Assembly: GCA_021646465.1 (NCBI GenBank)
Contig: SOET01000045.1
Span: 1-32,164 of the forward strand
From: Candidatus Kuenenia hertensis
GTDB lineage: Bacteria > Planctomycetota > Brocadiia > Brocadiales > Brocadiaceae
Reading direction: 5' to 3'
DNA: 32,164 bases
A program made the translations under genes and the position numbers. This document shows, piece by piece, positions 1 to 8,225 of the stretch. Each line of letters starts with the position of its first letter. Position 1 is the stretch's first letter. The notes under the pieces were generated by a model. That model searched no databases, was not told the origin of the DNA, and was given only the letters and a program-made list of their open reading frames with translations.

Positions 1-20
1 CAACTCACTTCTATGAATAA
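1..20 (+). CDS. 3' end of an upstream OmcB/DUF11 paralogue (partial)
   Basis: The first bases read, from position 3, Thr-His-Phe-Tyr-Glu-stop (TAA at 18-20). These are the same last residues and stop as the complete OmcB-like gene ending at 2253, and the next 120 bases after the stop also match. The window therefore starts inside the last codons of another member of the tandem family. Only the tail is visible, so nothing can be said about its N-terminus. Confidence 0.85.
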
Positions 21-110
21 TTTGCTTTGTGTGGTCAAGTTTATTTATGTTTACGATGGTGTGGTTGCATAGGGTAGCGTAGTAGTATGTATACCCGGAA
101 AGGGAAGTAG

Positions 111-137
111 AAAGCCAGTTCTTAAAGCTGGCTTTTT
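111..137 (+). terminator. Rho-independent terminator of the upstream OmcB-like paralogue
   Basis: AAAGCCAGTT (111-120) can pair with AGCTGGCTTT (126-135) across a 5-nt loop with one G-T wobble, and the stem runs into a T-rich tail. It lies about 90 nt after the stop codon at 18-20 and is matched by the stronger hairpin at 2343-2371. Confidence 0.8.
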
Positions 138-142
138 GCTTT

Positions 143-612
143 AGGGCGTATAATGACGCTTGCAAGCTGGGGGGATGTGGTGGAGCTGGCGGTGAGTTCG
201 GTATGAAGGCTCAGAAGCGCTCTTTGTGAAGTATGGATAGATGTTGATTCACGGTGGATGGTGTGTATGGGAATCAAGAGGGGGCGCCTATTGCCGACTG
301 GGCAGGGGTGTCAACAATGCAACACATCCTTTGTTTCAGCGATAAACGCCATCTAAGGGATGATAACACTTCTGTCCCCTCCTTGTTGTGGATTAAAAAC
401 TACTTCCCTGACTGTCGGCAGACAGGGAAGTGGAAGTGCTTATACGGGTAATGGAGTAGTGGAATTCATGAAGGTAAGGGTATTACAAAAGGCGGATTTT
501 TACTTTGTAAAATCATTTGCAGAATTTAGGATTGATTTTCTAAGAAATGTGTGATTCAATTTGCTACTTGCATTTATCAATGATTATTTAGGAAAGGAAA
601 AGGAGTCGCATT
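143..612 (+). other. 470-nt noncoding region upstream of the first full OmcB-like gene
   Basis: I see no convincing gene here. The short open frames lack a ribosome binding site and recognisable motifs. The region contains the palindrome at 402-431 and ends with the AGGAG site (601-605) that serves the gene at 613. No known riboswitch was recognised. The promoter for the downstream gene should be in the AT-rich 470-590 part, but I could not fix its boxes. Confidence 0.5.
402..431. repeat. Palindromic dispersed repeat, family A, copy 1
   Basis: ACTTCCCTG (402-410) is the exact reverse complement of CAGGGAAGT (423-431). Between them lies CTGTCGGCAGACAG, which can form a second, competing hairpin. 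The core CTGTCGGCAGACAGGGA is identical to the core of the copy at 17447-17463. A folded repeat with two exclusive stems, found again in the window, suggests a REP-like mobile palindrome rather than a terminator. Confidence 0.7.
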
Positions 613-2253
613 TTGAAAGCAGAGTATTTGAAAAGATTTTTTTTCGTTGTGCCGTTTTTTGTATTGTGGGTCGCTTTTAGCAATAATTCGTGGGGATGGG
701 GTTTCAAACATAGTGATGATGATAAAGGAAAGCATTATCACGGACATGTAAATGAGGATCCGGGGCCGAGACATTACGGTACGGCACATGAAAAGCCAAA
801 AGAAGAGCCAAAGGCAGAACCAAAACCTGATATGCTCATTACCTCTATGGCGTATCCAACAGGGAATAAGGACTGTTGCAGTGTCATTTATATGGAAAAG
901 ATCGCACCGAGAACAGGCGCCGTTGGCGTTCCGTATGAATATACAATAAAGGTTACAAATCTTATAGATAGCAAAGTGGAAGACGTTGAGGTTCTTCATA
1001 GTTTGCCGGGCAACTTTACGGTAACTAGTGTGGATCCAGCCACGGTATCAAGTATCAGTGACAGCATGAAAGAAGGTGTTGCGGTATGGGAATTAGGGAC
1101 ATTGGAGGCGCATGAAACAAAAATTATCAAGGTGGCAGGCACCCCTTCCGCAGAGGGAAAAATGCCCTTTTGTACCGATCTTGAATACCGATTGCCGGAT
1201 ATTTGTTTAGAGCCGGATATATTACAACCAAAATTAATGCTTTCCAAGAAGGCTCCTGAAAAGGTATTGCTTTGTGATACGATACCTTTAACATTTGAAG
1301 TGAAGAACAGCGGAACCGGATTTGCGAAAAATGTCCAGATAAAAGAATCGCTACCCGAGGGATTGACAACGCAGGACGGCCATAGCAGTGTTATTCTGAA
1401 GGTGGGTACTCTTGCACCCGGAGAGTCAAGGACGGCAACGCTGAACGTGACCGCTGAAGAAATTGGTGAATATCACAATGTTGCAACAGCAGTTGCAGAT
1501 GGAGGATTGAGCGTAGAATCCAATAAAACAACCACTGTGGTACAACAGCCAGAATTGAAGATTACAAAAACAGGTCCGGAAAAGATTTACCTTGGCCGCA
1601 ACATTACCTATGACATATCGGTAAGCAATGTTGGAAATGGTCCTGCCGCATCGACAGTGGTTACGGATACAATTCTCGCAAATGCCACATTTATAAGTGC
1701 CAGTGATGGCGGTGTGATGTCTGGAAATGCCATACAATGGAACGTAGGAACGTTACAGCCGAATGATTCAAAAAAGATGAGTGTTACTTTGAAACCAAAT
1801 GGTATGGGCACTGTTGAAGATAAGGCTGCTGCTGAAGCGGTTTGTGCAGATGCCGTATCTGCAACGGCAAAGACTGATGTTCTCGGTATTGCTGCGATAT
1901 TGCTTGAGGTAATTGACGTAGAAGACCCGGTAGAAGTGGGTAAAAATGTTACATACATAATTACTGTAACTAATCAAGGGTCTGAGCATAGCAAAAATGT
2001 GAGGATAACATGTACACTGGAACCTACCATGGGATATGTATCCTCAAGCGGACCTACCGCAGGAACACTTGGCGGCGAAGGAAAGGTAGTGACATTTAGT
2101 CCGTTACCAAGTTTGGCGCCTAAAGCACAGGCATCGTGGAAGGTTGTCGTTAATGCAGCTGAGGCCGGTGATGTAAGGTTTAAAGTCGATATGACGGATG
2201 ATCGTTTAGAGAGACCTGTAGAAGAAACCGAGGCGACTCACTTCTATGAATAA
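613..2253 (+). CDS. OmcB-like secreted DUF11-repeat envelope protein
   Basis: A 546-residue protein starting at TTG 613, chosen because AGGAG (601-605) lies 7 nt upstream and no ATG is near. A hydrophobic signal segment (residues 8-23) is followed by a His-, Glu- and Pro-rich linker (about 34-75) and then four DUF11/beta-sandwich units (about 97-190, 205-305, 314-420, 430-530), each with the recurring pattern of 'V-N-G-G-A-V-V-D-LP'. Cysteines at 88, 89, 187, 198, 221, 411 and 467 could make disulfides. The segment KAPEKVLLCDTIPLTFEVKN and the one after it strongly recall chlamydial OmcB, the cysteine-rich outer envelope protein that replaces peptidoglycan as a disulfide scaffold. By inference this is a structural cell-envelope protein exported by Sec. 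It is 60-70% identical by eye to its neighbour at 2499 in the last 340 residues. Confidence 0.85.
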   Translation: MKAEYLKRFFFVVPFFVLWVAFSNNSWGWGFKHSDDDKGKHYHGHVNEDPGPRHYGTAHEKPKEEPKAEPKPDMLITSMAYPTGNKDCCSVIYMEKIAPRTGAVGVPYEYTIKVTNLIDSKVEDVEVLHSLPGNFTVTSVDPATVSSISDSMKEGVAVWELGTLEAHETKIIKVAGTPSAEGKMPFCTDLEYRLPDICLEPDILQPKLMLSKKAPEKVLLCDTIPLTFEVKNSGTGFAKNVQIKESLPEGLTTQDGHSSVILKVGTLAPGESRTATLNVTAEEIGEYHNVATAVADGGLSVESNKTTTVVQQPELKITKTGPEKIYLGRNITYDISVSNVGNGPAASTVVTDTILANATFISASDGGVMSGNAIQWNVGTLQPNDSKKMSVTLKPNGMGTVEDKAAAEAVCADAVSATAKTDVLGIAAILLEVIDVEDPVEVGKNVTYIITVTNQGSEHSKNVRITCTLEPTMGYVSSSGPTAGTLGGEGKVVTFSPLPSLAPKAQASWKVVVNAAEAGDVRFKVDMTDDRLERPVEETEATHFYE

Positions 2254-2376
2254 TTTGCTTTGTGTGGTCAAGTTTATTTATGTTTACGATGGTGTGGTTG
2301 CATAGGGTAGCGTAGTAATATGGTAAACCCGGAAAGGGAAGCAAAAAGCCAGCTCTTAAAGCTGGCTTTTTGCTTT
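2234..2376 (+). repeat. Direct repeat, copy 2: gene 3' end plus 3' flank and terminator
   Basis: Nearly identical to 1-142. The match begins in the last codons of the gene and stops just after the terminator hairpin. The third family member (stop at 4094) has no such flank, so the first two genes were duplicated together more recently. Confidence 0.9.
2343..2371 (+). terminator. Rho-independent terminator of the first complete OmcB-like gene
   Basis: AAAAAGCCAGCT (2343-2354) pairs perfectly with AGCTGGCTTTTT (2360-2371) over a 5-nt loop, and T-rich sequence follows. It sits 89 nt after the stop at 2253, so the next gene at 2499 probably has its own promoter in 2380-2480. Confidence 0.88.
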
Positions 2377-2498
2377 TTCTATAGAAATAGTTGTTGTGGA
2401 TATTTCACAAAAAAAGTAATATCTGTTGGTTGCATTAAATATATAGATTATGTTGTGTGCGTACATAAAATAACATTTGTTGATAAGGAGTATATCGT

Positions 2499-4094
2499 AT
2501 GAATGAACATAAAAGAAGATTTTTTATGCTGAGCATCCTTTTTCTCTCATTGTCATTTTTCTATGGTTGCAGTTATACAAGAAGTTATTTTTCGTATGAT
2601 GAAGACGTTACCTCATCAGGCAGATATAATGAGTCACAAAAAGAATCTGAAAAAATATATTCTGAAAAGGAAAAAATAGAATCTGATTCTTCCGGAGAAT
2701 ATAAAAGACTTCGTATGGCAGATAAACAGCACGGCCTGGTGTTAATTGATAAAAATCTTCCTTCGGAACCGCAAGTTGGCCAGATATTTGATTATGTAAT
2801 TATGGTTACCAATGTTTCTGATCAGAAACTCATGGATGTAAAAATAATCGAAACGCTGTCCAACAATTTTGAAATGAAAAATTCCATTCCGAAAATAAGC
2901 GATGCGGTCGGGAGGAATGTTGTACAGTGGAACATAGGAGATTTATCCCCGGATGAAAACAAATCAATCAGGGTTTTCGGTATTCCTGCGAAAGAGGGTA
3001 CGATGTCTTTCTGTACGGATGTAAACTACCGTTTGCCGCCGTTTTGTGCGATTACGAATGTGGTACAGCCAAAGTTATTACTTACTAAGAATGCGCCATC
3101 AACGGTCTTGATTTGTGATGTGATACCCATGACGTTTGTTGTGCAGAATTCAGGAACCGGGTATGCAAAAAATGTTCAGATAAAAGAATCATTGCCCGAG
3201 GGGCTTGCCACACAGGACGGCCACTCCAGTGTCATTCTGAAAGTAGGTACCCTTGCTCCCGGTGAAACCAGGACGCTGTCGTTAAATGTAACAGCAGATA
3301 AAACGGGAGAGTATAATAATATTGCAACAGTGGCTGCTGACGGAGGGTTGAGTGCCGAATCGAATAAGACAACCACCGTTGTGCAAAAACCGGAATTAAA
3401 GATCGTAAAAAAGGGTCCGGGAAAGATCTACCTTGGCCGTGACATAACGTATGATATGTCAGTGAGCAATGTAGGAAACGGCCCTGCAGGGTCAACGGTA
3501 GTGGAAGATACAATTCCCGCAAATACTTCATTTTTAAGCGCCAGTTACGGAGGAGTGTTGTCTGCCGGTTCAGTTGTTTGGAATTTGGGCACATTGTATC
3601 CAAAAGACACGAAAGAGTTGCGTATCACTTTGCGTCCCGATGGTCTTGGTTCGGTTTTGAACAGGGCGACTGCTAAGTCTGTTTGCGCAGATGCTGTGTC
3701 CGCAACTGCCGTAACCGAAGTATTGGGTATTGCTGCAATATTGCTCGAGGTAATTGATGTGGAAGATCCGGTTGAGGTTGGCAACAATACAACTTACGTT
3801 ATTACGGTAACCAACCAGGGTTCGGACCATAGTGAAAATGTTACAATATCATGTATGCTGGAAGATACCATGGAGTACGTGTCCTCATCAGGTGCAACCG
3901 GAGGATTACTTGCCGGAGAGGGCAAGATAGTACGTTTTGATCCGTTGCCAAGTTTGGCGCCAAAAGCACAGGCGACATGGAAAGTTGTTATAAATGCCCT
4001 GCGCGAAGGCGATGTCCGGTTCAAAGTCTCTATGAAGGATGATCGTCTGGATAGACCGGTGGAAGAAACGGAGGCCACCAATTTTTATAAGTAA
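2499..4094 (+). CDS. OmcB-like DUF11-repeat lipoprotein
   Basis: A 531-residue protein with AAGGAG (2485-2490) 8 nt before the ATG. The N-terminus is a lysine/arginine-rich start, a hydrophobic stretch (residues 8-22) and Cys24 in the setting FFYGC, which reads as a slightly non-canonical lipobox. A charged Ser/Glu/Lys linker follows (about 35-70), then four DUF11 units as in the neighbour. The Cys-Cys pair of the neighbour's first unit is missing here, but the paired cysteines of units 1-2 (FCTDVNYRLPPFC, LICDV) and of unit 3 (VCADAV) are kept. By inference it is a lipid-anchored partner of the secreted protein encoded just upstream, comparable to the lipoprotein/large protein pair (OmcA/OmcB) in chlamydiae, although OmcA itself is small and unrelated in sequence. 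Confidence 0.83.
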   Translation: MNEHKRRFFMLSILFLSLSFFYGCSYTRSYFSYDEDVTSSGRYNESQKESEKIYSEKEKIESDSSGEYKRLRMADKQHGLVLIDKNLPSEPQVGQIFDYVIMVTNVSDQKLMDVKIIETLSNNFEMKNSIPKISDAVGRNVVQWNIGDLSPDENKSIRVFGIPAKEGTMSFCTDVNYRLPPFCAITNVVQPKLLLTKNAPSTVLICDVIPMTFVVQNSGTGYAKNVQIKESLPEGLATQDGHSSVILKVGTLAPGETRTLSLNVTADKTGEYNNIATVAADGGLSAESNKTTTVVQKPELKIVKKGPGKIYLGRDITYDMSVSNVGNGPAGSTVVEDTIPANTSFLSASYGGVLSAGSVVWNLGTLYPKDTKELRITLRPDGLGSVLNRATAKSVCADAVSATAVTEVLGIAAILLEVIDVEDPVEVGNNTTYVITVTNQGSDHSENVTISCMLEDTMEYVSSSGATGGLLAGEGKIVRFDPLPSLAPKAQATWKVVINALREGDVRFKVSMKDDRLDRPVEETEATNFYK

Positions 4095-4235
4095 AAAACA
4101 CATCGAAAGAGAAATGGGTCAATGATGGTTTTTTCTTATTGTGTTCGAGGAGAAATGTCGCATGCCCTTACCAGGTGATTTTCATTGATTGTTTCCACTT
4201 TAAAGTATCGAAATTTTTATTAAGTGAATGCAGAG

Positions 4236-4406
4236 AATAGTTTTTTTGGGCTATCCCCTTTACTAAGGTAATATTTTCACAAGACGTTAATTATGCGTTA
4301 CTTAACTGAAATAATTGAATAATGGCAAAAACAACTTTATCGCGTTAATGTCAGAATACTTACGATTTGAGAACCTTAAACAAGTGGATAGCCCAATAGT
4401 TTTTTT
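4236..4406. mobile_element. Putative 147-bp MITE with 9-bp inverted ends and 12-nt flanking repeats
   Basis: GGGCTATCC (4248-4256) and GGATAGCCC (4386-4394) are exact inverted repeats. The base just outside each end begins the same 12-mer, AATAGTTTTTTT (4236-4247 and 4395-4406). Inverted ends flanked by a long direct repeat are the signature of a transposed element with target duplication. The 147-bp inside has no open frame of note, so a non-autonomous element is the simplest reading. A 10-12-nt duplication is known for some IS4-family (IS231-type) transposases, but I do not recognise the ends. The flank is low in complexity, which lowers certainty. The rest of the 4095-4480 gap shows nothing else. 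Confidence 0.55.
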
Positions 4407-4480
4407 ATCTGTTGTTGAGACGTTTTTCCTTTTTCAATTCATTTTTTAATATTGTTGAAAAGGGAACACCAGCCTCCATG

Positions 4481-4846
4481 TTATCCGCAGTTTACAGTCA
4501 ATTTGCCGCCAGCGAGAAACAGACGCTTGCAGGGATATTGTTTGCAGATGTACAAACGGTTGTGGTAATCTCTGCAGGTATTGTCTTTACGCAGCCATGT
4601 ACAGTTAAATTCGAGCAGGCCAGCACTGTCTTTTCCGAGTATTTCAAACCGGGTTAACTCAGGATATTCATTCGTAAGCTCTTCAAATTGCCTGCGGGAG
4701 GATATCCATTTTCCTTTCAGTTCAAGATTTAATCTTTTGCAACAATTCCCGCATTGATGGCAACTTCCGGAAATGATAATCTTCTGGCCTTTTAGCCGCA
4801 ATTTTATGTGCCTGATGAGGCTTATGAGAGAGAAAAAATAAAGCAT
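4481..4846 (-). CDS. YkgJ-type cysteine-cluster protein
   Basis: A 121-residue protein. After a basic hydrophobic start, residues 29-36 carry the C-x2-C-x3-C-C-like motif CHQCGNCC, and the C-terminal half has further cysteines in CTWLRKDNTCRDY, CKQYPC and the final CG. This arrangement is the YkgJ family (formerly UPF0153), predicted to bind zinc or an iron-sulfur cluster; its biochemical role is unknown. It begins 30 nt after the phospholipase D-like gene and is probably the last gene of the trpD-to-ykgJ train. A second protein with a similar motif set lies at 29408. Confidence 0.75.
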   Translation of the reverse strand: MLYFFSLISLIRHIKLRLKGQKIIISGSCHQCGNCCKRLNLELKGKWISSRRQFEELTNEYPELTRFEILGKDSAGLLEFNCTWLRKDNTCRDYHNRLYICKQYPCKRLFLAGGKLTVNCG

Positions 4847-4876
4847 TCAACCATGTATAATCATAAGTGGTTTCAA

Positions 4877-5434
4877 TTATTCTTTTGAGATAGTATTTAG
4901 TGCCGCAAGAAAAGACTCGGCAACGTTTTTGGATTTGATCATGACGGATGCCTCATGATTTTCATTCAAAGCGCTGTAAGTCCAGTTTGTGCTTCCAAGG
5001 ATAGTAATATAGTTGTCAATTACCAGTATTTTGCTGTGAGTGATAGTTTTGATGCTGTCGTAAAAAACAGGGACTCCTTTTTCTTTGAGAAGCTCATATG
5101 CCTTCTGGCTCTTTTTATCAATTGTCCGGCCTTTAGTTCCTTTTGCCCAGAAGGCAATGTTTTTTTCAAAGATCACGGTCACGTTTACCCCTCTTTTATG
5201 GGCGTCGACAAGGTCGTCAATCAGTTGGTATTCTTTCCGTTTTGTGTATTTTGGATTGATATTCGCTGAATACATAACACAGAAAATAGATTTTTTTGCT
5301 TCTTTCATGGCCCGGTGCACTTGCGAATAATAATCCTGATCAACCAGCGGAATTACATCATCTGCCGGTAGTGCGAATAAAAACGATGCGCGAAAAGAAC
5401 AGATGAAAATTGTAATAATAAACAAATATTTCAT
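4877..5434 (-). CDS. Secreted phospholipase D-like (single HKD) protein
   Basis: About 185 residues from the ATG at 5434. A longer frame to 5572 exists, but it overlaps the end of mtaB, and the shorter start places a typical signal peptide (MKYLFIITIFICSFRASFLFALPAD) first. The mature part has one complete HKD motif, H-S-K-I-L-V-I-D, followed by GSTNWT, which is the catalytic signature of the PLD superfamily. One HKD means it would act as a dimer, like the Nuc nuclease and other bacterial secreted PLD-like enzymes. Whether the substrate is DNA or phospholipid cannot be told. It starts 70 nt after mtaB. Confidence 0.78.
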   Translation of the reverse strand: MKYLFIITIFICSFRASFLFALPADDVIPLVDQDYYSQVHRAMKEAKKSIFCVMYSANINPKYTKRKEYQLIDDLVDAHKRGVNVTVIFEKNIAFWAKGTKGRTIDKKSQKAYELLKEKGVPVFYDSIKTITHSKILVIDNYITILGSTNWTYSALNENHEASVMIKSKNVAESFLAALNTISKE

Positions 5435-5504
5435 ACACTCATTATTCCGATTTAATAGAGTTTCTATAAGGTTGGGTTGAGGAACGAAACCCAACAATCT
5501 TGGG

Positions 5505-6902
5505 CTATTCTTTTGCGGCAACTTGGAAATATTTCCGTGATGTTTCATTTTCATAAAGCTTGCCAAAAACAACCGATGGTGTAATTTTTTCTATTTGCAC
5601 CGGTACAATTGAATTTTTCAGTGCATCAGGGCCGTCGAAGAGGACTTTTATGTATCTCTCGGAATATCCGCATAATTTATTCGTTTTTGAATCTCGTTCC
5701 GTTTCGACGAGTACTTCTGCAATACTATTGAGAAAATGTTTTTTATAAGAGAATGCCAGCGTATCGGCTTGTGCCTTCAAAAGGGTTTTTCTTTGTGCGA
5801 TAATTTTCGGAGGACAATGATTTTGCATATTCGCTGCAGGTGTTCCCTTTCTAACGCTGAACGGGAAAATATGCATGCGGCTGTACCCTGCTTTCATACA
5901 CAGGTTTACGGTATTTTCAAAATGCGTATCTGTTTCTCCGGGAAAGCCTACCATAACGTCTGTGGTAAATGAAGGCAATTCGATTTTTTCACGAATAGTG
6001 TCCAGAATTTCCAAATAGAGGTCGGAGGTGTATTTCCTGTTCATTCTTTTAAGAATAAAATTGTCGCCGCTTTGTAACGGAATATGAAAATGGGGGCAGA
6101 TGTTTTTTTTCTCTGCAACGAGACGTATCAGTTCGAGTGTAACTTCGTTCACCTCAATGGAACTTAACCGAATCCTTCCCATGCCGGAAAGGTTACTCAG
6201 TTTTTCGAGAATGTCTACAAGTGAAATACTATCCGGTGTTTCTTTGCCATATGCGCCAAGGTGAATTCCCGTAAGTACGATTTCTTTGTAGCCGTTCTGA
6301 ATAAGGCGCTTTGCCTCGTCCTGAATATCCTGCCACTTTCTGCTCTTGATGTTGCCGCGAACATAAGGAATGATGCAATATGAGCAGTACATGTCACAGC
6401 CGTCTTCTATCTTCAGAAAAGCCTTGGTATGTCCTTGAAAATGGCTGATCTTAAGGTGATAAATAGAATCTTTTTGTATTTTTGCATGAGGTAAATCACT
6501 TTGTAATCGGTGGGAGTGTAAAAGGCTGGTTTGAAAAGAACGGGAGGGTTCGTTATCGGCAACGATTTCCGCAAGGGAGGATTCTTCTGCTTTTGTTATG
6601 ACATGGCTTACGCCGTCAATTTTTTTAATTGCGTCTGCATCTGATTCCGCGTAACAGCCGGTAACAACAATGGTGGAATGCGGGCTTCTCTTCTTCAGAT
6701 GTTTTATATAACTACGGGATTTTTCATCGCTTGCGGAGGTTACCGTGCATGTATTGATTACATAAATATCCGCAGCCATTTCAGGGGAGATTTCCATAAA
6801 TCCCTTTTCAATAAGGGATTCTCTGATCGCTTGAGTTTCATACTGATTAACCTTGCAGCCAAGGGTAATAAAAGCGCACGTCTTTGGGGTGTTTAAAATC
6901 AT
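5505..6902 (-). CDS. mtaB: tRNA (t6A37) methylthiotransferase MtaB
   Basis: A 465-residue radical-SAM methylthiotransferase that converts N6-threonylcarbamoyl-A37 of ANN-decoding tRNAs to its 2-methylthio form. The N-terminal UPF0004 domain holds the three ligands of the auxiliary [4Fe-4S] cluster, C16 (LGCKVNQ), C52 (NTCTVT) and C83 (TGCYAES). The radical-SAM cluster is C169-x3-C173-x2-C176 in CDMYCSYC. The C-terminus should be a TRAM domain. The MtaB rather than MiaB assignment rests on the 'TLGCKVNQYET' start and the YVRGNIKSR context. An insertion-like segment between about 115 and 150 is longer than usual. It lies 20 nt after argJ in the same direction. Confidence 0.92.
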   Translation of the reverse strand: MILNTPKTCAFITLGCKVNQYETQAIRESLIEKGFMEISPEMAADIYVINTCTVTSASDEKSRSYIKHLKKRSPHSTIVVTGCYAESDADAIKKIDGVSHVITKAEESSLAEIVADNEPSRSFQTSLLHSHRLQSDLPHAKIQKDSIYHLKISHFQGHTKAFLKIEDGCDMYCSYCIIPYVRGNIKSRKWQDIQDEAKRLIQNGYKEIVLTGIHLGAYGKETPDSISLVDILEKLSNLSGMGRIRLSSIEVNEVTLELIRLVAEKKNICPHFHIPLQSGDNFILKRMNRKYTSDLYLEILDTIREKIELPSFTTDVMVGFPGETDTHFENTVNLCMKAGYSRMHIFPFSVRKGTPAANMQNHCPPKIIAQRKTLLKAQADTLAFSYKKHFLNSIAEVLVETERDSKTNKLCGYSERYIKVLFDGPDALKNSIVPVQIEKITPSVVFGKLYENETSRKYFQVAAKE

Positions 6903-6922
6903 AGTTATTTGTTTATGGAGGT

Positions 6923-8158
6923 TTAGGTGTGGTAATCGGCATTAATAGAGATGTATTCTTTTGATAAATCACACGTCCAGATCGTATCACTGTAATTTCC
7001 GGTTCCTATTTGCAGGCAGATAAAAATATCCTGTTTTTGCATTGAGGTCTTTAATACACCATAATCAAATGAGGCGGGCATTCCCTTTTCGTAGACGAGT
7101 ATATTGTTAATATAGAGCGTTGTGTGTGCTTCATCCAATTCTACCCCTGCGTATCCGGCAGCGGAAACGATGCGCCCCCAGTTTGGATCGCTTCCGTTCA
7201 TTGCAGTCTTTACGAGAGGTGAATCAGCGATTGTTCTGGCGATTTTTGTGGCATCGGCGAAAGATTTTGCACCCTTTACAAAAATCTGGATAAATTTTGT
7301 CGCACCTTCCCCATCCATGACAATTGCTTTTGCAAGGTATCTGGTGACGTAATCTAGCCCTTCCTGAAATAATGTTAATTTGGTACCGGCAGACGTTATT
7401 TCAACTCCTGAAGCGCCATTCGCTAGAATTGCAATTGTATCATTTGTGCTCATGTGGCCGTCGATTGTGATACGGTTGAATGATTGATCTGCAGAACTTT
7501 TCAGACACGTCTGCAAAAGTTCTGCTGAAATCCTGACGTCAGTTGTTAAGAAACAGAGCATTGTTGCAAGGTTAGGCGAGATCATTCCAGATCCTTTGCT
7601 GATTCCTCCGATAAGTATTTCATTTCCGCTCGTTTTTACTTTGATCGCAATGCTTTTTGGTAGTGTATCTGTGGTCATGATTGCTTGTGCGATTGCATTA
7701 CCATGTGCGGCAGTATTACCTAAAGAGCGGGATGCTTGCTCAATGCCGGCAGAAATCTTATCCATGGGCAAGTGTTTGCCTATTACGCCGGTAGAAGATA
7801 CTAAGATTTCTTCCTCAGAAATTTCAAGGAGTTTCGACGCTGTTAATGCCATTTCCTCGGCATTTTTGTATCCTCGTTCTCCGGTACACGCATTTGCATT
7901 GCCGCTGTTTACGATAATGGCGCGAAGTTTTCCCTGTTTGATAATTTTTTTCCCCAATACTACCGGAGCAGCACAGATTTTGTTTGTTGTAAAAAGAGCT
8001 GCTCCCGCAGCAGGAATTTTTGAGAAAATGACTCCAATGTCAGGGCGGTTTTTTGTTGTTTTTAATCCACAGTATATTCCTGATGCCTGAAACTCTTTTG
8101 GAGTAACAACACTTCCCGACGGGATTTCTTCCAGGGATTCCGGGGTGTTTTCTTTCAT
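6923..8158 (-). CDS. argJ: Bifunctional ornithine/glutamate N-acetyltransferase ArgJ
   Basis: A 411-residue enzyme of arginine synthesis. It transfers the acetyl group from N-acetylornithine to glutamate, and in bifunctional forms also acetylates glutamate with acetyl-CoA. The self-cleavage motif is present: KGSGMISPNLATML (188-201), with the scissile Ala198-Thr199 bond whose Thr becomes the nucleophile of the beta chain. Other family blocks are SGNANACTG (about 85-93), STGVIGKHLPM and GSDPNWGRIVSAAGYAG. The length is normal. Whether it is mono- or bifunctional cannot be read from sequence. It starts 67 nt after the arginine decarboxylase gene, so arginine-making and arginine-using genes sit side by side. 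Confidence 0.95.
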   Translation of the reverse strand: MKENTPESLEEIPSGSVVTPKEFQASGIYCGLKTTKNRPDIGVIFSKIPAAGAALFTTNKICAAPVVLGKKIIKQGKLRAIIVNSGNANACTGERGYKNAEEMALTASKLLEISEEEILVSSTGVIGKHLPMDKISAGIEQASRSLGNTAAHGNAIAQAIMTTDTLPKSIAIKVKTSGNEILIGGISKGSGMISPNLATMLCFLTTDVRISAELLQTCLKSSADQSFNRITIDGHMSTNDTIAILANGASGVEITSAGTKLTLFQEGLDYVTRYLAKAIVMDGEGATKFIQIFVKGAKSFADATKIARTIADSPLVKTAMNGSDPNWGRIVSAAGYAGVELDEAHTTLYINNILVYEKGMPASFDYGVLKTSMQKQDIFICLQIGTGNYSDTIWTCDLSKEYISINADYHT

Positions 8159-8225
8159 GAAATGATCAAGCGGTTTATTGCCAGAAAATGAAAAATATAC
8201 TTATTGTATGGAGTGGAGAAATGTA

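Larger units (their letters stand above)
1..142 (+). repeat. Direct repeat, copy 1: gene 3' end plus 3' flank and terminator
   Basis: This stretch matches 2234-2376 almost base for base. It includes the last codons of the gene, the untranslated flank and the hairpin terminator. The differences are a handful of substitutions and one single-base gap near 90. It marks a recent tandem duplication. Confidence 0.9.

Noticed and set aside
254-554. Two overlapping short open frames upstream of the first OmcB-like gene
   Set aside because: No ribosome binding site, no recognisable sequence, and they run through the palindrome at 402-431.
143-600. A riboswitch or structured leader before the gene at 613
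   Set aside because: I looked for c-di-GMP, cobalamin and TPP signatures and saw none; the only strong fold is the dispersed palindrome.
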